DNA of 33,102 nucleotides, taken from the NCBI GenBank assembly GCA_029012425.1, contig JAQXMB010000095.1, positions 1 through 33,102 on the forward strand. Reading direction: 5' to 3'. This document shows positions 25,840-33,102 of this stretch, one piece after another; the first letter of the stretch is position 1; each line of letters begins with the position of its first letter. Position numbers and translations under genes: made by a program. The notes below the pieces were generated by a model, which was not told where the DNA came from, searched no databases, and was given only the letters and a program-made list of their open reading frames with translations. The DNA comes from a bacterium (lineage in GTDB: Bacteria; Bacillota; Clostridia; Lachnospirales; Lachnospiraceae).

Positions 25840-26514
25840 ATGTATAATACAGATAAAGTTGAAGCATATGTATCTTTATTATATTCCATGGAATATTATG
25901 AAATTTTTTTACGCGAACAAATAAAGGAATATTTACATAAGATGGCAGAAGATTCGAATCATGCGTTACAGAGGATAAATAGTATTCAAAATCCGATAAA
26001 AGCACCTCAAAAGAATTATGAGGAAAACCTACCGATGATTGTTGAATATCAATGCTATCATAAATATATTATCAGACAGTGCACAATTTGGAATTCATAT
26101 TTTAGTCTTATTCTGATGATTGAAGGATATAACATCCTTTACTTTAGGGAAAAGATCAATAAAACAGATGATGATTTCCTGGCATACCTTGAGAATACCA
26201 CCATTCGTTATCTGATGGAACCAATTGAAGAATCGGATGAATACAAATACTACTTTTTCTGTGAGAATATGAATGCAAGCAAAAATATGACAAAACTTTA
26301 CAAATTCATTTTATCAGAGGTGGAGTATGGGAAGCTACTTCCGCTCGATAAAAAGAATGAAGTAGACCCATGTAATGTATTATTAAAAGCGGTAAAAACA
26401 TATGTGAATTATATTGCAGAGAATCCAAATGAACAGCGAACAAATGAGCAAGAAAAGATATTATGGGAGATTATGGAAAAAATGGGATTTGTTGACGACC
26501 GATGTCCATGTTAG
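25840..26514 (+). CDS. Hypothetical protein, unrecognised, upstream partner of the HipA-like gene
   Basis: I do not recognise this protein. The 224 residues are charged, tyrosine-rich and predicted mostly helical, with no signal peptide, membrane span, helix-turn-helix or cysteine motif that I can see. The ATG at 25840 has no ribosome binding site, and the same frame continues open upstream to 25744, so the real protein is probably longer. Its end overlaps the HipA-like gene (ATG 26508, stop 26512-26514), which implies coupled expression. The base composition is clearly more AT-rich than the metabolic genes on both sides. It may act with the kinase, as antitoxin, substrate or specificity factor, but nothing in the sequence proves it. 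Confidence 0.55.
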   Translation: MYNTDKVEAYVSLLYSMEYYEIFLREQIKEYLHKMAEDSNHALQRINSIQNPIKAPQKNYEENLPMIVEYQCYHKYIIRQCTIWNSYFSLILMIEGYNILYFREKINKTDDDFLAYLENTTIRYLMEPIEESDEYKYYFFCENMNASKNMTKLYKFILSEVEYGKLLPLDKKNEVDPCNVLLKAVKTYVNYIAENPNEQRTNEQEKILWEIMEKMGFVDDRCPC

Positions 26515-27232
26515 AAGTAGATAGGTTTCTATTCAGAATAAGAAAGATGAAGCGATAAGATGTCCGGAGTTATCAGGACAGGGGACTTATGCAAAAGCTT
26601 GGCTCCGAGAAGATGATGAATTGTATTTGCATAAGGCAGGAAATAATGGAGTTACGGAATCAAAAATAGAAGTAATGGTTTCGAACCTATTAGATAATTG
26701 CAATGTAAAGCATTTAAAGTATGAGGCATCTGAAGCGTTTGGCATTTATACTTGTAAGTGCAAATGCATGACTGATGATAATATTAGCATATTACCGGGA
26801 ATGGACTTTGATGGATATTGTAACAGATTAGGTAAAGATTCAAGGCGGGAAGCTCTACGCATAGATTCTGAGATGATTTACAAAATGATGATTGTAGACT
26901 ATTTAATTGCAAATCCGGATCGACATGGCATGAACTGGGGATTTTTCTATAATTGTGATACTATGGAAATTCTTGGATGTCATCCTTTATATGATCATAA
27001 TAATGCTTTTGATATTGAATATATGCGTGATCCGGATGTACGATATTTGTATGATGAATCTCGCAGTATGGAAGATTGGGCCAAGTATGCTATGAGCGAA
27101 GTAGATTTCCACTTTTATCGAGAGTTTGTGCGGGAAGATTTTATGACTGATAGGCAATACAAGGAGTTTATGCGCAGAGCTAAAACGATCGGCGTGAGAG
27201 TGGAGCAGAGCTTAGTAAGTTCGGTGTTTTAG
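26508..27232 (+). pseudogene. HipA-like serine/threonine kinase, interrupted by a one-base frame change
   Basis: From the ATG at 26508 the frame reads MLEVDRFLFRIRK and stops at 26556-26558. A second frame, open from 26525 to 27232, reads on as DEAIRCPELSGQG and into a HipA-type kinase core. The core has the ATP-binding Lys in LHKAG, a Glu in SKIE, the catalytic loop NPDRHGMNWGF (DRHxxN) and the metal site in PLYDHNNAF. Joining the frames needs one extra base, or a -1 slip, near 26538-26546. The joined protein would be about 240 residues and lacks the N-subdomain-1 of full-length HipA. The only intact start in the long frame is a TTG at 26621 without a ribosome binding site, and it falls too late. 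The gene overlaps the unknown protein upstream; no HipB-type HTH gene is adjacent. Confidence 0.7.
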
Positions 27233-27317
27233 TACATCAGGTCAATTGGGAATTTCTGTTTACGGGAATAGGATTGTAGGATTGGCTCCTATCTTTGATT
27301 GTTTCGGAAGTATTTTG

Positions 27318-27347
27318 TTGTTTTTGGCGTATTTCCGGTGCTATACT
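27318..27347 (+). promoter_or_regulatory. Candidate promoter in the 364-bp intergenic region
   Basis: TTGTTT (27318-27323), 18-bp spacer, TATACT (27342-27347). The predicted start near 27354 has no protein gene behind it before the terminator at 27501. Confidence 0.45.
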
Positions 27348-27353
27348 TGAAGT

Positions 27354-27541
27354 AAACGATGCGTAGAATGTCAAAAATAACAGGTTTTCTGCGGGTAAAC
27401 GATGCATTGCTTCGAGTTGGTCTGTCAGGTCTGCAATACAAATACAGGCATCAACAACAAATTGCATACTTTATGAAGAAAAATTGAAAACAATGTTTCT
27501 AAAACCGTTACTTTTATGTAAAATAAGAGTAACGGTTTTTT
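27354..27541 (+). ncRNA. Candidate small RNA between a promoter and a strong terminator
   Basis: The segment runs from the predicted start of the promoter at 27318-27347 to the terminator at 27501-27541, about 190 nt. It contains the direct repeat GTAAACGATGC twice (27352-27362, 27395-27405). A 42-codon reading frame (27359-27487, starting MRRMSKITGF) is present, but it has no ribosome binding site and would begin about 5 nt from the start site, so a protein is doubtful. The rest of the intergenic region 27233-27317 shows nothing I can name. Confidence 0.35.
27501..27541 (+). terminator. Strong rho-independent terminator
   Basis: A perfect 12-bp stem (AAAACCGTTACT at 27501-27512 with 27528-27539), a 15-nt loop and a T6 run. 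It ends transcription 56 bases before the histidine kinase gene and insulates that operon. Confidence 0.92.
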
Positions 27542-27567
27542 GAAATGGAAAATAGTGATCAGATACT
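27540..27567 (+). promoter_or_regulatory. Possible promoter of the double histidine-kinase operon
   Basis: TTGAAA (27540-27545), 16-bp spacer, GATACT (27562-27567), starting at the end of the terminator T-run. A new promoter is needed here because the terminator lies directly upstream. The match is moderate. Confidence 0.4.
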
Positions 27568-27596
27568 TGCAGGCTTGAAGAAAAGGAGAGACATAT

Positions 27597-30107
27597 ATGC
27601 AGGAACAGGAAAAACAAAGGATGGTACATCTGTTAATATTACTCGTTTACACGATTGGAACAGTCGTACTGTCTGGTGAAGCAATTCTGCTTAATTGGGA
27701 TAAAGGTGCTGTAGTTTTGCTTTTTATCGGTGTTATTGTCTGCTGGATCATACATATCATGAATACGATATCGGAAGAGGTAAGGCTTTGGCTGTATATT
27801 ACACTGATTATGCTGGAATTCTTTTTCTACGGAATACATGAAACAAGTATATTTGACATGGCACCATTAATGATTGTCATCATGATTTTGTTTTCTGTTA
27901 CCGAAAAATACAGCGTTGTCCGTTATTGTATGGGCACATTTTATCTGACCCTGCTATATGATTTTATTTTTGTGATAGATAGAAATGAGGCGTTATCATC
28001 AGTTGTAATAACGAGAAGTGTGCTTCATGTAATATTAGTCTTTGTCGCAGGTAAGCTTGTCCGAATGGAAATGCAACGACGCAGTGATGAGAGAAAAGAA
28101 AGTGCGGAAAAGATTGCAAAATTAGAGGAGATAAATGGAAGAACAGAGGATTTTCTGACAAATGTCTCGCATGAGCTTCGAACTCCAATCAATGCGGTTA
28201 CAGGTATTACAACCGTGATGCTCAACAACGAAGAAGACAAGAAAAAGCGAAGAGACCTGATGTCTATTCAGACTGCGGGACAGCGTCTTTTCAGGCAGAT
28301 TGGCGATATTTTAGATTATACGGAATTAGATACTTCAAGGATGATCGTAAGTGAAGAACCATATATGATTACATCTTTGATCAATGACCTTATTGTTGAT
28401 AATCGACTTTCGGGAAGAAATCGTGCACTGGAAGTGATTTTTGATATTGATGCCCAAATTCCATATGTTTTATTGGGAGATGCCCAAAAAATAAAAAAGA
28501 TCTTATCGCATCTGATTGACAATGCCTACAAGTTTACAAAAAAAGGTGGCATGTATATCCGGGTAAACGCCTTAAGAAAAACATATGGAATCAATCTGTG
28601 TATACAGGTCAGTGATACCGGAATCGGAATGACACCGGAGGAAGTGAAAAAAATACGAACACAGTTCTACCAGTCGAATGCAGGAAGAAGTCGTCAGGCA
28701 GGCGGTCTGGGTTTGGGACTTTCGATTGTATATGGTATGGTTTCTGCCATGGAAGGTTTCCTTCAGATAGAAAGTACTGCGGGAAAGGGAACGACAGTAT
28801 CCGTTAGTATTCCGCAGAAGATTTCTGATAACACGGCGTGTATGTTCGTCGAGAACAGGCAGAATTTATGTCTGGCGTGCTATCTGAAGCCCGAGAAATA
28901 TGAGGTTCCGGAGATTCGACAATTCTATGATCAGATGATCGCTAATTTGGTGGAAGGAATTGATGTACCTTTACATAGAGCAAATAACATCAGTGAATTG
29001 AAGCATTTAGAATCACGGTATCAACTTACGCATTTATTCCTTGGAAAAGAAGAATATGAGGAAAATGGAGCATATCTTGAAGCATTGAGTCGGCAGGTAA
29101 ATATTATTGTTATTGCCGATGATTCATTTTCATTACCCAAGTCAAGCGGCGTAAAGCTTATGAGAAAACCGTTCTATAGTCTGCCGATTGTTAATATGCT
29201 CGGGTTAGGAAGAGAGCAGGAAGATGAGGTATTTAAAGATAAATATATGATTTGTCCCGGGGTTCGCGTACTGGTTGTAGATGATGAACCAATGAATTTA
29301 CTTGTTGCGAAAGGCGTGTTCAGGGATTATCAGATGGAGGTTACGACAGCAGATAGTGGAAGAAAAGCAATTGAAATATGCAGAACGCAGGATTTTGATC
29401 TGATATTTATGGATCATATGATGCCAGAGATGGATGGCGTGGAGACATTGAAGGTACTTCGGAAAAATAATGCCGCATTGGGTGTGACATGCAGTGTGAT
29501 CGCATTCACGGCAAATGCGGTTAGCGGTGCCAGAGAAATGTTTCTTCAGGAAGGTTTTGATGAGTTTATTTCGAAACCAATCGAAACTATGGCTATGGAG
29601 AGAATCCTTCGCAAGGTGTTGCCCAAATCATCCATACAGTATGTAGATAAACATATCCATGTAGCGGATGATGAAGCAGATGACGGTGTGGAGATTGAAG
29701 AGAAACAGGAGGAGAAACAGGATCCGTTGAGTTTGCTGAAAGAATTTGGAATTGATACGGGACTTGGCATTTCGTATTGCATGGATGAGCGCTTTTACAT
29801 AGAAATGCTACAGAAATTTGCGGATGATGCGCCAGAAAAAAGGAAGGCAATTGTTGATGCCTATGAAGGTGCTGATTGGGAAAAATATGCTATTTTTGTA
29901 CATGCCCTTAAGAGTACCTCCAAGATGGTAGGAATTCTTACCTTGTCAGAAAAAGCCCGGGATATGGAGACTGCATCAAAACAAAGGGATATCGAATATG
30001 TAAATGCCCACCACCAGTCTCTGATAAATGATTATCAATTGGTAGCAGATAAAATCAATGAAGTATTAAAACAGGCACAGGATGTGAAAGGTGGTGAGAA
30101 TATATGA
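27597..30107 (+). CDS. Hybrid sensor histidine kinase with pseudo-receiver, receiver and C-terminal HPt
   Basis: The protein has 836 residues. About six membrane spans occupy residues 9-153 with very short loops, so it has no large outer sensor domain. A coiled segment (155-185) leads to HisKA with the phospho-histidine His192 in SHELRTP. The HATPase_c domain has N-box DNAYKF (about 308-313), DTGIGM (340-345) and GLGLGLSIV (370-378). Residues about 410-540 look like a degenerate receiver: it keeps the VxLMRKPF end but lacks a phosphoacceptor Asp. A true receiver follows (about 555-675) with Asp562/563, acceptor Asp606 in FMDHMMPEMDG and Lys660. The C-terminal HPt has His769 in FVHALKSTSKMVG. 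AAGGAGAG precedes the ATG. The gene overlaps the next kinase by 4 bp (ATGA). It has no DNA-binding output. Confidence 0.93.
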   Translation: MQEQEKQRMVHLLILLVYTIGTVVLSGEAILLNWDKGAVVLLFIGVIVCWIIHIMNTISEEVRLWLYITLIMLEFFFYGIHETSIFDMAPLMIVIMILFSVTEKYSVVRYCMGTFYLTLLYDFIFVIDRNEALSSVVITRSVLHVILVFVAGKLVRMEMQRRSDERKESAEKIAKLEEINGRTEDFLTNVSHELRTPINAVTGITTVMLNNEEDKKKRRDLMSIQTAGQRLFRQIGDILDYTELDTSRMIVSEEPYMITSLINDLIVDNRLSGRNRALEVIFDIDAQIPYVLLGDAQKIKKILSHLIDNAYKFTKKGGMYIRVNALRKTYGINLCIQVSDTGIGMTPEEVKKIRTQFYQSNAGRSRQAGGLGLGLSIVYGMVSAMEGFLQIESTAGKGTTVSVSIPQKISDNTACMFVENRQNLCLACYLKPEKYEVPEIRQFYDQMIANLVEGIDVPLHRANNISELKHLESRYQLTHLFLGKEEYEENGAYLEALSRQVNIIVIADDSFSLPKSSGVKLMRKPFYSLPIVNMLGLGREQEDEVFKDKYMICPGVRVLVVDDEPMNLLVAKGVFRDYQMEVTTADSGRKAIEICRTQDFDLIFMDHMMPEMDGVETLKVLRKNNAALGVTCSVIAFTANAVSGAREMFLQEGFDEFISKPIETMAMERILRKVLPKSSIQYVDKHIHVADDEADDGVEIEEKQEEKQDPLSLLKEFGIDTGLGISYCMDERFYIEMLQKFADDAPEKRKAIVDAYEGADWEKYAIFVHALKSTSKMVGILTLSEKARDMETASKQRDIEYVNAHHQSLINDYQLVADKINEVLKQAQDVKGGENI

Positions 30108-32773
30108 ATCCGGGAAAAATAATTGAAATGATCAAAGATCAAAATCGTAGCCGTCAGGAGCGAATGTTCATCCTTCTTGCAATGTGCGGTCAGATGGGTT
30201 TGTTTATTGGCACCTTAGTGAAGGCAATTGTGGGAGTGAACATGAAGAATGTACTTGCCATGTTGATTTCGTTTGTCATATTGCTTGGAATAACATATTT
30301 TTCACTCAGATTTCGAAAAATACAAAGAGGTGCAGAGCTAATTGCCGCGCTTGTCATTTTCTTTGTTTTGCCGCTTAATTTCATTTCCGGAGGGGGCATT
30401 TATGGAGGCGCCACCATCTGGTTTATTTTTGGTATCATTTTTGTGTGCCTGGTAGTTGAGAATAAAACAAAATATATCCTTCTGGCAAGTGGATTTTTCG
30501 TATGCTCGATATGTTATTTTATTGCGCTTTTTTTCCCGGAATGGGTGGTTACACCTCCGAAGAGTATCGCATATGTGGACTCATTTTCAACGTTTGTACT
30601 TGTAACAGGAATGATCTGTGGAATGATTCTGTTTCAAAATGCAATCTATCAGTCCGAGAATAAAATGACACAGGCACAGAAGAAGGAAATTGAAGAACTC
30701 AATCAGATGCAAAACAGATTCTTCTCCAGCATGAGTCACGAAATCAGAACTCCGATCAACACAATCATCGGATTAAATGAAATGATACTCAGAGAAGATG
30801 TATCGGATGAGGTCGCTTCAGATGCGAGAAGTATTCAGGGTGCAAGTAAAATGCTTCTGACACTGATCAATGACATTCTTGACATGTCAAAAATTGAATC
30901 CGGAAATATGGATATTGTGCCGGTTTCCTATGATTTTGGGGCGATGCTGTCGGATATCGTAAATATGATCTGGGTGCGTGCCAAAGAAAAGGGTCTGGAA
31001 TTCCATGTGAATGTAGACCAGACCATGCCGTCTCAATTATATGGAGATGAAGTGAGAATTAAGCAAGTGCTGATTAATGTCCTGAACAATGCCGTGAAAT
31101 ATACGGCAGAGGGTTCGGTTACATTATCGATTCAGTGTAAGAATTCGGAAAATGGAAAAGCGCAGATCATTTATTCGATTGAAGATACAGGAATGGGAAT
31201 CAAAAAGGAAAGTATTCCATTTCTGTTTACAGCATTTCGTCGTGTTGATCAAGCAAAAAATCGATACATTGAAGGAACCGGTTTGGGTCTTTCGATTGTA
31301 AAACAATTGGTGGACCTTATGCATGGCGAAATAGCTGTAAACAGTGTATACACAAAGGGTTCTACATTTGTCATTACGATTCCGCAGGATGTTGTCGGCA
31401 ATGATGTAATTGGAGCAATCAATCTGGAAGAACGGCATTCCATGAATGCGAGAGCTCATTATAAACAAAGCTTTGAAGCGCCGAATGCAAGGGTTCTGAT
31501 TGTTGATGACAATGAAGCGAATCTAATGGTTGCGGAGAAGCTTTTGCGTGATACCAAGGTAATGATTGATACAGCAACGAGTGGAGAAAAGTGTTTGGAA
31601 AAAACGGTCAGTTTCCATTATGATGTGATATTTATGGATCATTTAATGCCCGAGATGAGCGGAATAGAATGTCTGCATGAGGTTCGTAAGCAGACAGGAG
31701 GTCTGAATCAAAACACACCGGTTGTTGCACTCACGGCAAATGCAGGAAGTGAAAATCAGGCACTTTATCGAAGAGAGGGCTTTGACGGCTATCTTTTGAA
31801 GCCTGTAAGCGGATTACAGTTGGAAGCAGAACTGTTAAGACAGCTGCCACCGGAGCTGGTTGAGAAAACGAGAGATACAGAACAGACAGGAGTCGCAGCA
31901 CCGGTTCTGGAGCATCATAATAAGATGTTTGTGATGATTTCGACAGATAGTGTGTGTGATTTGCCCAAAAATATCACGGAAAAATATCAAGTCGCTGTTA
32001 TGCCGTATCGTGTAATTACAGAGGGAGGAGAATTTTTAGACGGCATTGAGACGGAAACGGATGGTATTGTATCTTACATTGAGGAAAAAGGTAAGACTGT
32101 GAAATCAGAAGCACCTCCGGTTGAGGAATATGAGAAATTCTTTGCGGAACAACTGACGAAGGCACAGGTTGTTATTCATATCTCTATGGCGAAAAAGATT
32201 AGTCTGGGATATGATAATGCAAGAGAAGCAGCAAAAGCATTTGATAATGTATTTGTAATTAATTCCAGACATCTTTCTTGCGGTATGGGAATATTGGTAA
32301 TTCGTGCGGCAGAATATGCGGCGGAGGGAATGAAAGCAGAACAGATTATTCAGAAGATAAAAGCGCAGAGAAAACTGGTGAAAACAAGCTTTATTGTAGA
32401 TAAAACAGATTTTCTTGCACGGGTTGGCAGAATTTCTGCGAAAATAGACTCGATCTGCAAGGCAATTATGCTGCATCCGGTAATTGTTTTGAAAAATAGT
32501 CTGCTAACGGTAGGAGCAATTCGAATCGGAACAAAAAAGCATGTCTGGGATAAATACATTGAAGCTGAGATGAAGACAATGAAATATGCGGACAAGAAAC
32601 ATTTGTTTATTGTCTTCGTGGGACTTTCTATGCAGGATTTACAGGAAATCAAACAAAAGGTCGAAAGCAAGTATTCGTTTGACCAAGTAATATTTCAAAA
32701 ATCATCTCCCGCCATCTCTGCTAATTGCGGACCGGGTACCTTTGGTTTGATATATAGCATAAAAGAAGAGTAA
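30104..32773 (+). CDS. Hybrid sensor histidine kinase-receiver fused to a C-terminal DegV domain
   Basis: The protein has 889 residues. About six membrane spans lie in residues 20-180. HisKA follows with His212 in SHEIRTPIN, then HATPase_c with NNAVKYT (about 328-334), DTGMGI (361-366) and GTGLGLSIV (391-399). The receiver (about 462-580) has Asp468/469, acceptor Asp512 in FMDHLMPEMSG and Lys566. After a short linker, residues about 607-889 form a full-length DegV (EDD-fold, fatty-acid-binding) domain: STDSVCDLP, a SEAPPVEEY segment in place of TSqPs, ISMAKKISLGYDNA in place of the SGTY block, and the closing NCGPGTFGLIY. The open frame is unbroken through the fusion point. Coupled by 4-bp overlap to the preceding kinase. 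DegV proteins bind fatty acids and, as FakB, present them to FakA kinase; here the domain could sense lipid or be the relay output. Confidence 0.92.
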   Translation: MNPGKIIEMIKDQNRSRQERMFILLAMCGQMGLFIGTLVKAIVGVNMKNVLAMLISFVILLGITYFSLRFRKIQRGAELIAALVIFFVLPLNFISGGGIYGGATIWFIFGIIFVCLVVENKTKYILLASGFFVCSICYFIALFFPEWVVTPPKSIAYVDSFSTFVLVTGMICGMILFQNAIYQSENKMTQAQKKEIEELNQMQNRFFSSMSHEIRTPINTIIGLNEMILREDVSDEVASDARSIQGASKMLLTLINDILDMSKIESGNMDIVPVSYDFGAMLSDIVNMIWVRAKEKGLEFHVNVDQTMPSQLYGDEVRIKQVLINVLNNAVKYTAEGSVTLSIQCKNSENGKAQIIYSIEDTGMGIKKESIPFLFTAFRRVDQAKNRYIEGTGLGLSIVKQLVDLMHGEIAVNSVYTKGSTFVITIPQDVVGNDVIGAINLEERHSMNARAHYKQSFEAPNARVLIVDDNEANLMVAEKLLRDTKVMIDTATSGEKCLEKTVSFHYDVIFMDHLMPEMSGIECLHEVRKQTGGLNQNTPVVALTANAGSENQALYRREGFDGYLLKPVSGLQLEAELLRQLPPELVEKTRDTEQTGVAAPVLEHHNKMFVMISTDSVCDLPKNITEKYQVAVMPYRVITEGGEFLDGIETETDGIVSYIEEKGKTVKSEAPPVEEYEKFFAEQLTKAQVVIHISMAKKISLGYDNAREAAKAFDNVFVINSRHLSCGMGILVIRAAEYAAEGMKAEQIIQKIKAQRKLVKTSFIVDKTDFLARVGRISAKIDSICKAIMLHPVIVLKNSLLTVGAIRIGTKKHVWDKYIEAEMKTMKYADKKHLFIVFVGLSMQDLQEIKQKVESKYSFDQVIFQKSSPAISANCGPGTFGLIYSIKEE

Positions 32774-32841
32774 AATACAAAATCGTTTTTAATACAAGAA
32801 CGCAGAGGTGTATTTGATTTGGGAAAGGTAATAGGATAGAT

Positions 32842-33102
32842 ATGAAAAAATGGATAAAACGAATTGGAGCAGTAATTTGCATAATCGTCCTGATCATTTT
32901 GGTTCGTTATTGTATAATGAGCAGACTTTATGCGAGAATGACCTTTATCGGCCATGCAAGTGTGAAGATTAAAACAACTACAGGAAAAGTCATTTATATT
33001 GATCCGTATTTCCCGACAAAGTTTTCCTATAGAGAGCCGGCAGATTTTATTTTGGTCACTCATGGGCACAGTGATCATAACAACATGAGCTTGTGCACAC
33101 AA
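32842..33102 (+). CDS. Membrane-anchored metallo-beta-lactamase-fold hydrolase (3' partial)
   Basis: The frame runs from the ATG at 32842 to the window edge, 87 codons without a stop. Residues 7-24 form an N-terminal hydrophobic anchor or signal segment after the basic MKKWIKR. Then come MTFIGHASVKIKT, YIDPYF and THGHSDHN, which is the HxHxDH metal-binding motif of UlaG-like MBL-fold hydrolases. The rest of the active site lies outside the window. A weak AGGAT precedes the ATG. It starts 68 bp after the kinase-DegV gene with no terminator between, so it may share that transcript. The substrate is unknown. Confidence 0.85.
   Translation, partial: MKKWIKRIGAVICIIVLIILVRYCIMSRLYARMTFIGHASVKIKTTTGKVIYIDPYFPTKFSYREPADFILVTHGHSDHNNMSLCTQ

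Noticed and set aside
25673..26005. Minus-strand open frame of 110 codons over the start of the unknown gene
   Set aside because: It has no ribosome binding site, runs antisense through a better plus-strand frame, and ends in the hairpin. The plus-strand reading continues into a coupled gene.
27237..27467. Minus-strand open frame of 76 codons in the gap before the first kinase
   Set aside because: No ribosome binding site or known motif is visible, and it is antisense to the better-supported promoter-terminator unit. It is left as noncoding.
32695..33102. Minus-strand open frame reaching the window end
   Set aside because: It is antisense to both the DegV domain end and a clear MBL-fold protein.

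Overview
The window looks like a chromosomal segment of an anaerobic, low-to-moderate GC Firmicute, most likely class Clostridia and family Lachnospiraceae. Reasons: strong AGGAGG-type ribosome binding sites throughout, TTGACA/TATAAT-type promoters, many short rho-independent terminators, an NrdG activase of the anaerobic ribonucleotide reductase, and the clostridial gene order DUF512 - der - plsY. The family assignment is inferred from gene content; no 16S rRNA is present. I found no tRNA, rRNA, CRISPR array, prophage or intact insertion sequence.

Layout. (1) 1-3495: the 3' part of a large secreted surface protein with Big_2-like Ig domains, three exact 87-residue repeats and a BspA-type leucine-rich tail. 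It ends at a bidirectional terminator. (2) 3591-8852: primary metabolism. A minus-strand pair (aroE, then a class I DAHP synthase) diverges from a plus-strand AroD-AroK fusion gene, followed by overlapping nrdG and then lysC. The back-to-back promoters are visible between the two aro units. (3) 8960-12300: a GntR/YtrA-type repressor, an ABC ATPase and a large permease, overlapping genes behind a promoter with a perfect inverted repeat at its start site. (4) 12360-16309: DUF512 radical-SAM-like protein, der, plsY and dut, with an inverted-repeat-rich stretch before der. (5) 16374-19768: a second ABC exporter, then LytTR regulator, DUF3021 membrane protein and a GNAT acetyltransferase. (6) 19827-25566: a carbohydrate or polyol operon with class II aldolase, LacI repressor, FGGY kinase, GatD-like zinc dehydrogenase and aldo/keto reductase. 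It is driven by a TTGACA promoter with a LacI-style operator just downstream, and no transporter is present.

(7) 25628-27541 is an AT-rich accessory patch. It has a long hairpin, an unrecognised protein gene whose reading frame seems to continue upstream across a frame change, and an overlapping HipA-like kinase gene with intact catalytic motifs but a one-base frame change near its start. A promoter-to-terminator unit of about 190 nt without a convincing protein follows. (8) 27597-33102: two overlapping genes for hybrid histidine kinases. The first carries a degenerate receiver, a real receiver and a C-terminal HPt. The second carries a receiver followed by a complete DegV-type fatty-acid-binding domain. 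A membrane-anchored metallo-beta-lactamase-fold protein begins after them and runs off the window end.

The most novel item is the histidine kinase-receiver-DegV fusion paired with an HPt-bearing hybrid kinase. This suggests a phosphorelay whose output or input is a lipid-binding module, with no DNA-binding protein. Next are the HipA-like pair with two apparent frame changes and the small-RNA candidate beside it.
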